Source: Flavobacteriales bacterium (lineage in GTDB: Bacteria > Bacteroidota > Bacteroidia > Flavobacteriales > Weeksellaceae). Taken from it: 64,000 nt of DNA. A program made the position numbers and the translations under genes. The stretch lies in NCBI GenBank assembly GCA_020635515.1, contig JACJZS010000003.1, forward strand, positions 222,728 through 286,727, in the 5' to 3' direction. Shown here piece by piece: positions 1 to 7,773 of this stretch (the first letter of the stretch is position 1; every line of letters starts with the position of its first letter). The notes under the pieces were generated by a model. The model saw only the letters and a list, made by a program, of their open reading frames with translations, ran no database searches and was not told the origin of the DNA.

Positions 1-1360
1 TTAACCAAAAAGCAATGGTTTTATCTCCTACTAAAGCTTGATCGTGGCTTTCTGCATAAGCTATATTTTTCTCTCCGTATCGTCGATTGTTCAATCTATA
101 ATACATATCTGTAATATTCCAATCTTCATCTTGAGTTGTTTCCAATAGATCCATCCAATAATCAGCAATTCCCATAGCTAATCTGTAATCAAATCCTAAA
201 CCTCCTTCCTCTACAGGTCTACATGCTCCCGGCATTCCACTCATATCTTCTGCAATGGAAATTACATTTGGATTCACTTTATGAATTAATTGATTTGCTA
301 ACTGTAAATAAAGAATAGCATCGTTGTTGGTATCATGGAAATAATCATCGTAGTTCCCAAAGCCTTTATGTCCAAAATGGGTATAAAGCATTGACGTTAC
401 ACCATCAAATCGAAATCCATCAAAATGAAATTCGTCCATCCAATATTTTAAGTTGGAAAGTAAAAAACGTTTTACTTCTAATCTTCCGTAATCAAATAAA
501 CGAGAATCCCAATCAGGATGAAAACCATTAAAATACAAGTCTGTACCATCTAAATCCGTAAGACCTTCATCAAAATTTCTAACCGCATGAGAATGTACTA
601 CATCTAGTATTACCGCAAGTCCCATTCCATGAGCAGTATCAATTAATTTACGCAAATCATCTGGCGTACCAAATCGTGAAGAAGGAGCAAAAAAGTTGGA
701 AACTTGATACCCAAATGAACCATAATACGGATGCTCTTGAACCGCCATAAGCTGTACAGCATTGTATCCTAAACTTTTGATTCTTGGCAATACTTCTTTT
801 GTAAATTCTTTGTAAGTACCTACTTTATACTCTTCTGTTGCCATTCCAATGTGAGCTTCGTAGATATAAGGTACATCTTTGAATTTAAAGTTGGAATCCG
901 TCCATTCAAAACAAGACTTAGGAACAAACTGACCATCAAAGGACTTATCTTCGTTCTGCTGAACACTTTTTATATATGCAGGAATTCGTTCAAATGCACC
1001 GTTAGAAGTAACTACTCGCATCTTTATCTTGGAAAACGGAGCGATTTCTGTTTCGTTTAGGAAAATTTCCCAAACACCAAACTCATTTTTTTCTAATGAA
1101 TGAGAAGTTCTATTCCACTTATTAAAATCGCCAATCAAATACACCTCTAATGCATTGGGCAACCAATCTCGAAACCAATATCCTTTTTTCTTGTCGTCGT
1201 AATTAAAACCAAAATATTTATATCCGTCTGCAAAATTCTCTAATGAACCAAAATGATGATTAATGTGATTAAGTGTATTTTGGTACCATTGATAACGATT
1301 ATTTATTTGACTCTCATACGGTTTAAGATAAGGGTCATTTTCTATGAGCTTTAATTCCAT
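1..1360 (-). CDS. glgB: 1,4-alpha-glucan branching enzyme, eukaryote-type GH13 (5' part, truncated by window edge)
   Basis: Transfers alpha-1,4-glucan segments to form alpha-1,6 branches in glycogen. Reading leftward from ATG 1360, 453 codons are open to the window edge; the C-terminal part is missing. An N-terminal carbohydrate-binding-like region (about residues 50-150) precedes the GH13 barrel. Active-site motifs are visible: FHFDGFRFDGVTSM near residue 317 (nucleophile Asp), ISIAEDMSGMPG near 368 (acid/base Glu) and AYAESHDQ near 435. The AEDMSGMPG and ESHDQALVGDKT wording matches the eukaryotic GBE1/plant branching-enzyme type rather than E. coli GlgB. The start is supported by a consensus promoter at 1382-1411. 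Divergent from argS. Family call is firm; that it is a branching enzyme and not another GH13 rests on these motifs. Confidence 0.9.
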   Translation of the reverse strand, partial: MELKLIENDPYLKPYESQINNRYQWYQNTLNHINHHFGSLENFADGYKYFGFNYDDKKKGYWFRDWLPNALEVYLIGDFNKWNRTSHSLEKNEFGVWEIFLNETEIAPFSKIKMRVVTSNGAFERIPAYIKSVQQNEDKSFDGQFVPKSCFEWTDSNFKFKDVPYIYEAHIGMATEEYKVGTYKEFTKEVLPRIKSLGYNAVQLMAVQEHPYYGSFGYQVSNFFAPSSRFGTPDDLRKLIDTAHGMGLAVILDVVHSHAVRNFDEGLTDLDGTDLYFNGFHPDWDSRLFDYGRLEVKRFLLSNLKYWMDEFHFDGFRFDGVTSMLYTHFGHKGFGNYDDYFHDTNNDAILYLQLANQLIHKVNPNVISIAEDMSGMPGACRPVEEGGLGFDYRLAMGIADYWMDLLETTQDEDWNITDMYYRLNNRRYGEKNIAYAESHDQALVGDKTIAFWL

Positions 1361-1381
1361 TTCTTGCGTAATAATTTACCT

Positions 1382-1411
1382 CAAATATACTCAATAAATC
1401 AAATCTTACAA
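1382..1411 (-). promoter_or_regulatory. Consensus Bacteroidota promoter for glgB
   Basis: On the minus strand TTG (complement of 1409-1411), a 19-base spacer and TATATTTG (complement of 1382-1389) match the -33/-7 pattern TTG-N19-TANNTTTG exactly. It lies 22 bases ahead of the glgB ATG. Confidence 0.7.
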
Positions 1412-1473
1412 TAATTTAAGACAAAAAGCTTTCATTTTATCATTCAGAATTTTCAAACACACTTATAAAATGC

Positions 1474-1481
1474 TATTTTTG
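1474..1481 (+). promoter_or_regulatory. Possible -7 box of argS-leuS promoter
   Basis: TATTTTTG fits TANNTTTG and ends only 13 bases before the argS ATG, which would give a very short leader. No TTG is found at the proper upstream distance, so this is a half-site call. Confidence 0.35.
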
Positions 1482-1494
1482 CAAAAATTTTTTA

Positions 1495-3264
1495 ATGAAA
1501 TCAATCAAACTTTTTTTCAAGACTTGTTGCAAAGAAGCGATAGAATCTCTATACAATATAAATATAGATTCTCTAGAAATTCAGACTACTAGAGATGAGT
1601 TTGTGGGACATTATACACTGGTTGTTTTCCCACTTATAAAACTACTAAAAAAGAATCCTACTATTTTAACCGAAGAAATAGGAAAACACTTAATAGAGAA
1701 ACATCATGAATTTAAAAGTTATAACTCTGTAAAAGGTTTTCTAAACGTAGAAATTGATACTTCTGTTTTTTATGATTTCATAAAAACTAATTATTTCTCT
1801 AAGAGTTTTGGGATTTCAGAAAAAAACAATCAAAAAATCATGGTGGAATATTCTTCACCAAACACCAATAAACCTTTACATTTAGGTCATATAAGAAATA
1901 ATTTGCTTGGATTTTCTATTAGCCGAATTCTAGATGCTTCTGGATACGAGGTTTTAAAAACACAAATCATCAATGATAGAGGAATTCATATTTGCAAATC
2001 CATGATTGCTTGGATGCTTTATGGAAATAATGAAACACCTGAATCTACAGGAATGAAAGGCGATCATTTTGTAGGAAAATACTATGTAAAATTCGACCAA
2101 GAATACCAAAAACAAATCAATGAACTTGTAGAGCAAGGACAAACAAAAGACGAAGCAAAAAAAAATGCACCTATACTACTCAAAGCTCAAGAACTTCTTG
2201 TAAAATGGGAACAAAATGAATCCGAAACCCGAAAAGTTTGGAAAATGATGAACGACTGGGTTTATAGCGGATTTAATGAAAGTTACAAAAGACTTGGCGT
2301 TGAATTTGATTTTATACAATACGAATCAGACACTTACATTCTAGGTAAAGACAAAGTTTTAGAAGGTTTAGAAAAAGGGATTTTCTATAAAAAAGAAGAT
2401 AATTCTGTGTGGTGCAATCTAGAAGAAGATGGTTTAGATGAAAAACTTTTACTACGAAAAGACGGAACTTCTGTCTACATGACACAAGATATAGGAACTG
2501 CAATAGAACGAATAGAAAAATACAATACCGATGAATTAATTTATACCGTAGGGAACGAACAAGATTACCATTTTCAAGTTTTATTTTTAATTCTTAAAAA
2601 ATTAGGATACAATCAAAATGATAATCTAAAACACCTGTCGTATGGAATGGTAGATTTACCTGAAGGAAAAATGAAATCTCGTGAAGGAACTGTTGTAGAT
2701 GCTGATGATCTAATGGAAGAAATGCATCAAACAGCAAAAACCATCTCGTTAGAATTAGGCAAACTGGAATCTTTCAACGAAGAGGAAAAAGAAGAACTAT
2801 ACGAGCAAATTGGAATTGGTGGATTAAAATATTTCCTACTAAAGGTAGACCCAAAAAAACGAATTTTATTTAATCCAAAAGAAAGTATCGACTTTAATGG
2901 AAATACAGCTTCATTCATTCAATACGCTCACGCAAGGATTAATTCACTTTTAGCAAAATCCGAAGAAACAAACTTTGATTTTGAACTAGGAAGTTTTAAT
3001 GATTCTGAAGAAAAAATTCTTTTACACTTAGATTTATTTTCAGAAATAATAGAAAAATCAGCAAAAGAATTAAACCCTGCATTGATTGCAAATTATACTT
3101 TTGAGCTTGTAAAACTTTACAATTCTTTCTACCAAAATTGTTCGGTACTAAAAGAAGAAAATCAAGAAATCAGAAAACAACGTTTAGCACTCTCTCAACT
3201 TACAAAAACAACTATAAAGAACGCTCTTTATTTACTCGGAATAGATGCTCCGAATCGTATGTAA
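1495..3264 (+). CDS. argS: Arginine--tRNA ligase
   Basis: Charges tRNA-Arg with arginine in the cytoplasm (class Ia synthetase). 589 residues, a normal length. Visible elements: N-terminal additional domain (about 1-110), the HIGH-type signature as HLGH at 129-132 inside SSPNTNKPLHLGHIRNN, the KMSKS-equivalent loop as KMKSREGT near residue 392, and a C-terminal helical anticodon-binding domain (about 470-589). ArgRS enzymes often have a degenerate KMSKS, so KMKSREG is not a defect. leuS follows after 23 bases and is probably co-transcribed. Confidence 0.97.
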   Translation: MKSIKLFFKTCCKEAIESLYNINIDSLEIQTTRDEFVGHYTLVVFPLIKLLKKNPTILTEEIGKHLIEKHHEFKSYNSVKGFLNVEIDTSVFYDFIKTNYFSKSFGISEKNNQKIMVEYSSPNTNKPLHLGHIRNNLLGFSISRILDASGYEVLKTQIINDRGIHICKSMIAWMLYGNNETPESTGMKGDHFVGKYYVKFDQEYQKQINELVEQGQTKDEAKKNAPILLKAQELLVKWEQNESETRKVWKMMNDWVYSGFNESYKRLGVEFDFIQYESDTYILGKDKVLEGLEKGIFYKKEDNSVWCNLEEDGLDEKLLLRKDGTSVYMTQDIGTAIERIEKYNTDELIYTVGNEQDYHFQVLFLILKKLGYNQNDNLKHLSYGMVDLPEGKMKSREGTVVDADDLMEEMHQTAKTISLELGKLESFNEEEKEELYEQIGIGGLKYFLLKVDPKKRILFNPKESIDFNGNTASFIQYAHARINSLLAKSEETNFDFELGSFNDSEEKILLHLDLFSEIIEKSAKELNPALIANYTFELVKLYNSFYQNCSVLKEENQEIRKQRLALSQLTKTTIKNALYLLGIDAPNRM

Positions 3265-3287
3265 CCTAACTTCTAATTTTATCTAAC

Positions 3288-6200
3288 ATGAAATACAATC
3301 CCAACGAAATAGAAAAAAAATGGCAAGAATTTTGGAAAAAACACCACACATTCAAAGCTGAAAATAATTCACACAAACCAAAATATTATGCCTTAGATAT
3401 GTTTCCTTATCCTTCAGGAGCAGGTTTACATGTAGGTCATCCTTTGGGCTATATAGCTTCTGATATTGTTTCTCGTTATAAAAGACACCAAGGATTTAAC
3501 GTTTTACATCCTATGGGATACGATTCTTTTGGGTTGCCAGCAGAACAATACGCCATACAAACAGGTCAACATCCTGCAATCACTACCGAAACAAATATAA
3601 AACGATACCGAGAGCAGTTAGATAAAATCGGGTTTTCTTTTGATTGGGAAAGAGAAATACGAACTTCCAATCCCAACTATTACAAATGGACACAATGGAT
3701 TTTTATTCAACTTTTTAATTCTTGGTATTGTAAAAAAAGTCAACAAGCTCGTCCGATTGATGAACTTATAGAAGCATTTGAAACTAACGGAAATTTAGAT
3801 ATAGAAGCTGAAACTTCTTACCATGAAATTTTTGCTTTCGATCAGTGGAACTCATTCACAGAAAAAGAAAAAGCAGATGTTCTTTTAGAGTACAGATTAA
3901 CGTATTTGGCTGAGGCAGAAGTAAATTGGTGTCCTGAACTAGGAACTGTTTTAGCAAATGATGAAGTAATAAACGGTGTTTCTGAACGTGGAGGTTTCCC
4001 TGTAATTCGTAAAAAAATGACTCAATGGATGATGCGAATAACTGCTTATTCTGAACGTCTTTTACAAGGATTAAATACCATTGATTGGCCAGAACCAATC
4101 AAAGAATCTCAACGAAATTGGATTGGAAAAAGCAAAGGAGCATCAATAATATTCCCCCTATCCCCCAAAGGGGGAAATAAACTAAATAATAAATTTGGTT
4201 ATATGACGGGAGGAAATAATGCTCATTTATTATTAGACAAAGCCAAAGAGATGAGGCAAAACCCAACAAAAGCAGAAAAAGTACTTTGGGAAAATATAAA
4301 ATCCAAAAAATTAGGGTATAAATTTAGACAACAACATTTAATTGAAGACTTTATAGTTGATTTTGTATGTCTAAATAAAAAATTAGTAATTGAAGTAGAT
4401 GGAGAAATTCATAATTCACAAATTGAATACGATGAGCAAAGAACTTTAATTTTAAATTCTCTCGGCTACGAAGTAATTCGATTTAGAAATGAAGAAGTTT
4501 TAAATCACATAAGTGAAGTGCTATCTAAAATTAATAATAAACTAAACAGTATAGTTCTCCCTTTGGGGGATAGGGGGATTGAGGTTTTTACCACAAGACC
4601 TGATACTATTTTTGGAGTTTCTTATATGACACTTGCTCCTGAACATGATTTGGTTTTGAAAATCACTACCAATGAATACAAAGATAAAGTTCAACACTAT
4701 ATAGAAGAAACCGCAAAACGTTCCGAGAGAGAGAGAATGTCAGACGTAAAAACCATTTCTGGTCAGTTTACAGGAGCGTATGCAATTCATCCGTTTACAG
4801 AAGAAAAAATCCCGATTTGGATTGGCGATTATGTGCTTGCAGGATACGGAACAGGTGCTGTAATGGCTGTTCCTGCAGGAGATGAACGTGATTATGCTTT
4901 TGCTAAATATTTTGATTTACCTATAAAAAATATCTTTGATAAAGATATTTCCGAAAATGCTTTTACTGAAAAAGAAAACTTTATACTAGAAAATTCTGAC
5001 TTTCTAACTGGATTGAATTATAAAGAAGCAACGGAAAAAATAATTACTGAAATAGAAAATAAAAAGATAGGAAAAGGAAAAATTAATTACCGACTTCGTG
5101 ATGCTGTTTTTTCAAGACAAAGATACTGGGGAGAGCCGATTCCTATCTACTACAAAAATGGAATTCCTCACGCAATCCCAAATGAATGTCTTCCTTTGGA
5201 ACTTCCTGAAGTAGAAAAATATTTACCTACCGAAACAGGAGAACCTCCATTAGGACGTGCAGAAAAATGGGCATGGCATACCTTAGATCAAAAAGTTGTT
5301 GAATGTAGTTTAATTAATGAAGTAGACATATTTCCTTTAGAACTGAATACTATGCCAGGCTGGGCAGGAAGTTCTTGGTATTTCAATAGATATATGGATT
5401 CTAAAAACCAAGAAGAAGCATTCTCAAAAGAAGCCAACGAATATTGGCAACAAGTAGATTTGTATTTAGGAGGAAGTGAACACGCCACAGGACACCTACT
5501 CTACTCTCGTTTTTGGCAAAAATTCCTTTTTGATTTAGATTATGTTTCTTACGATGAATACGCCAAAAAACTCATCAACCAAGGAATGATTTTAGGGAAT
5601 AGTGCTTTTATTTATAGAAAAACCAATGAAAGTATTTTTATTTCTGCTAATCAAGGGATACAAGAAAACTATTTAAAACTCCATGTAGATATTTCTTTAA
5701 TTAATGAACAAGATAATTCACTAAATGTTGAAGCATTTAGAAACTGGAGAGAAGAATATAAAAATGCTAAATTCATAACGGAAGAGAATGGAAAGTTTTA
5801 TGTTTCTCGTGAAGTAGAAAAAATGTCTAAATCCAAATACAATGTTGTAAATCCCGATGAAATTTGCGAAGAGTACGGAGCAGATACTTTACGAATGTAT
5901 GAGATGTTTCTTGGACCTATTGAACAAGCAAAACCATGGAATACACAAGGATTAAGCGGAGTTTTCGGATTCCTAAAAAAGTTTTGGAAACTATACCACC
6001 ATACCGAAATTGGTTTTGATATTTCTGATGAAATTCCTACCAAAGAGGAATACAAAATTCTGCATCAAACCATAAAAAAAGTAACCGAAGATATAGAAAA
6101 TTTCTCATTCAACACTTCTATTTCTACCTTTATGATTGCTGTGAATGAACTTACCAAACTAAAGTGTAACAAAAGAAAAATACTCGAAGAATTATGTATT

Positions 6201-6503
6201 CTAATTTCGCCTTTTGCTCCTCATATTGCAGAAGAAATTTGGTGGAAAATAGGAAATACTGAAAGCATAAGCACCGTACAATATCCTAAATTTGATGAAC
6301 AGTATTTGGTAGAGAATACCAAAAATTATCCTGTTTCATTCAACGGAAAAATGAGATTTACCATGGAACTTTCTCTTGATTTATCAAAAGAAGAAGTGGA
6401 AGAAATTATAATGAAAGACGAAAGAACTCAAAAACAACTAGAAGGAAGAATCCCTAAAAAATTCATTTATATTCCTGGTAAAATAATTAATCTAGTAGGA
6501 TAA
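3288..6503 (+). CDS. leuS: Leucine--tRNA ligase carrying an in-frame DUF559 nuclease-like domain insertion
   Basis: Charges tRNA-Leu. 1071 residues, about 140 more than expected; removing codons 290-430 would leave 930, a normal size for Bacteroidota LeuRS. HVGH is at 48-51 and KMSKSKYN near 845. The CP1 editing domain is split close to its start: WIGKSKGASIIF ends at residue 289 and IEVFTTRPDTIFG resumes at 431. Between them sits a DUF559 (PD-(D/E)XK, Vsr-like) domain with VDF (D358) and IEVDG (E369, D371), bounded by 19-bp inverted repeats. The frame stays open across the insert and no intein splice residues are seen, so the product is probably one long protein. Whether editing is affected is unknown. 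A strong hairpin terminator follows. Confidence 0.95.
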   Translation: MKYNPNEIEKKWQEFWKKHHTFKAENNSHKPKYYALDMFPYPSGAGLHVGHPLGYIASDIVSRYKRHQGFNVLHPMGYDSFGLPAEQYAIQTGQHPAITTETNIKRYREQLDKIGFSFDWEREIRTSNPNYYKWTQWIFIQLFNSWYCKKSQQARPIDELIEAFETNGNLDIEAETSYHEIFAFDQWNSFTEKEKADVLLEYRLTYLAEAEVNWCPELGTVLANDEVINGVSERGGFPVIRKKMTQWMMRITAYSERLLQGLNTIDWPEPIKESQRNWIGKSKGASIIFPLSPKGGNKLNNKFGYMTGGNNAHLLLDKAKEMRQNPTKAEKVLWENIKSKKLGYKFRQQHLIEDFIVDFVCLNKKLVIEVDGEIHNSQIEYDEQRTLILNSLGYEVIRFRNEEVLNHISEVLSKINNKLNSIVLPLGDRGIEVFTTRPDTIFGVSYMTLAPEHDLVLKITTNEYKDKVQHYIEETAKRSERERMSDVKTISGQFTGAYAIHPFTEEKIPIWIGDYVLAGYGTGAVMAVPAGDERDYAFAKYFDLPIKNIFDKDISENAFTEKENFILENSDFLTGLNYKEATEKIITEIENKKIGKGKINYRLRDAVFSRQRYWGEPIPIYYKNGIPHAIPNECLPLELPEVEKYLPTETGEPPLGRAEKWAWHTLDQKVVECSLINEVDIFPLELNTMPGWAGSSWYFNRYMDSKNQEEAFSKEANEYWQQVDLYLGGSEHATGHLLYSRFWQKFLFDLDYVSYDEYAKKLINQGMILGNSAFIYRKTNESIFISANQGIQENYLKLHVDISLINEQDNSLNVEAFRNWREEYKNAKFITEENGKFYVSREVEKMSKSKYNVVNPDEICEEYGADTLRMYEMFLGPIEQAKPWNTQGLSGVFGFLKKFWKLYHHTEIGFDISDEIPTKEEYKILHQTIKKVTEDIENFSFNTSISTFMIAVNELTKLKCNKRKILEELCILISPFAPHIAEEIWWKIGNTESISTVQYPKFDEQYLVENTKNYPVSFNGKMRFTMELSLDLSKEEVEEIIMKDERTQKQLEGRIPKKFIYIPGKIINLVG
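4154..4172 (+). repeat. Left terminal inverted repeat of the leuS element
   Basis: CCCCCTATCCCCCAAAGGG; exact reverse complement of 4559-4577. Read in the leuS frame it encodes P-L-S-P-K-G. Confidence 0.9.
4559..4577 (-). repeat. Right terminal inverted repeat of the leuS element
   Basis: CCCTTTGGGGGATAGGGGG on the plus strand; exact reverse complement of 4154-4172. In frame it contributes P-L-G-D-R-G to the protein. Confidence 0.9.
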
Positions 6504-6506
6504 AAT

Positions 6507-6544
6507 AAAATTACCTGTTTATGAATTGATAAGCAGGTAATTTT
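6507..6544 (+). terminator. Rho-independent terminator after leuS
   Basis: Inverted arms AAAATTACCTG (6507-6517) and CAGGTAATTTT (6534-6544); the stem extends inward by about five further pairs to a GAATTG loop. Confidence 0.8.
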
Positions 6545-6613
6545 ATATAAATATTCACAATTTTACACCTATTTTTACGTTATAAAATATGTTTTGAATT
6601 ATTTAATAAAGAA

Positions 6614-7642
6614 ATGACACTAAAAATCACTCTTCTTTTTTTTGGAGCAATTTTAGCATTTTGGATTAGTGCAATTTGTGGCGGAGGAGCAAGTTTAATT
6701 TTAATACCTATATTAAATCTACTATTACCAACTTCTGTTGTCCCTTTTTCATTAACCATAGGAACTTTTACTAGCTCTGCATCAAGAATTGTGGTTTTTA
6801 AAAAGCATATTAATTGGAAAATATTCTTATGGTTTGTACCTTTTTCTGTACCTGCAGTTCTGTTGGGAGCTTATCTGATAAAATATGTAAATCCAATTTA
6901 TTTACAATTAATTGTTGCTTTATTTCTGATTGCAAATGTTCCACAACTTTTTATTTCAAGGAAAAAACAAAAAAAAGAAGAGAAACCCTATCCTAAATTT
7001 ATTCTCGCTATTATTGGCTTTGTTGCTGGTTTTGTCTCTGGAATCACAGGAGCAATTGGCTTATTGTTTAATCGATTTTATTTAAAATACGGATTATCAA
7101 AAGAAGAAATTGTAGCAACAAGAGCTGCTAATGAAATTTTTCTTCATCTAATCAAATTGATAATTTATATTCTACTTGGCTTATATTCAACTCCTGCACT
7201 TTGGTTGGGAATTGCAATTGCTATAGCTACAATTATTTCATCTTACACGGTAAAATATATATTGCCTTATTTGAGTGAATTTACTTTTAGAAAAATTGGC
7301 TATAGTGCTATGGTAATTTCTGGGTTTGTTTTACTTATATCTACTTCAGATAAAATAATGACTCAAGATAATATTTCTTTTTCAAAAAATAAACTTAACG
7401 AAACAACAATAAATTGGAGAAAAAGTAATTTTGTACTGGAATTTGCAATTGATGACGGTCTAGAAATTGAAAGAGCCATTTTACCAAATGAACTACCCAA
7501 AAATCTTAATCAAAAATATTTGGAATTATCTACTTTATACGATAAAATTTTCTTAGAAAAAGTATTTCAATTAGGAGAAGAACCTAATTATGAATTTTAT
7601 TGCTACAAAAATGACGAATTATCTAAATTCGAACTTGAATAA
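6614..7642 (+). CDS. TSUP (TauE/SafE) family permease with soluble C-terminal extension
   Basis: Predicted inner-membrane permease of the TauE/SafE family, whose members move sulfite, sulfoacetate or related organosulfur anions; the substrate here is unknown. Residues 1-255 hold about eight hydrophobic segments, with the family's small-residue pattern near the N-terminus (CGGGASLILIPILNLLLP) and its second-half counterpart GFVAGFVSGITGAIGLLFNRF near 135-155. After the last membrane segment there are about 90 polar residues (from near SDKIMTQDNISF to the end) not found in compact TSUP proteins and with no domain I recognise. It sits alone between the leuS terminator and clpB. Membrane family call is good; function is not. 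Confidence 0.8.
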   Translation: MTLKITLLFFGAILAFWISAICGGGASLILIPILNLLLPTSVVPFSLTIGTFTSSASRIVVFKKHINWKIFLWFVPFSVPAVLLGAYLIKYVNPIYLQLIVALFLIANVPQLFISRKKQKKEEKPYPKFILAIIGFVAGFVSGITGAIGLLFNRFYLKYGLSKEEIVATRAANEIFLHLIKLIIYILLGLYSTPALWLGIAIAIATIISSYTVKYILPYLSEFTFRKIGYSAMVISGFVLLISTSDKIMTQDNISFSKNKLNETTINWRKSNFVLEFAIDDGLEIERAILPNELPKNLNQKYLELSTLYDKIFLEKVFQLGEEPNYEFYCYKNDELSKFELE

Positions 7643-7773
7643 AAAAAGCCATTTTGTCTGAAAAAATTGAGCACAAATCTTAATTTATGTTATTTTGTCT
7701 TAATTTTAATTAATTACTGAATTTGGAGAGTAATTTGTAATCTTGTAGTGAAAACAACAAGAATTAAAAAAAT

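Larger units (their letters stand above)
4154..4577 (+). mobile_element. Palindrome-bounded DUF559 element inserted in leuS
   Basis: A 424-bp unit bounded by a perfect 19-bp inverted repeat (4154-4172 and 4559-4577). Each end is itself GC-rich and partly self-complementary (runs of CCCCC and GGGGG separated by AAA or TTT), unlike the AT-rich neighbourhood. Between the ends lies an open reading frame continuous with leuS. It encodes a DUF559 domain (about residues 306-420) with the pattern expected for that family: N-P-T-x-A-E-K-V-L-W, then KFRQQ, then VDFVC, IEVDG, YDEQR and RFRNEEV. There is no transposase inside. The three bases ATT sit on both outer sides (4151-4153 and 4578-4580), possibly a short target duplication. 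I infer a mobile unit that tolerates insertion in coding DNA. Confidence 0.75.

Noticed and set aside
4154..4577. Intein or self-splicing intron in leuS
   Set aside because: The frame stays open through the insert, so an intron is not needed; there is no Cys/Ser at the start nor His-Asn followed by Cys/Ser/Thr at the end, so protein splicing is unlikely.
7643..7773. CIRCE heat-shock operator upstream of clpB
   Set aside because: No TTAGCACTC/GAGTGCTAA pair is present; a near -7 box (TAATCTTG, 7738-7745) has one mismatch and no -33 partner, so no promoter is called.
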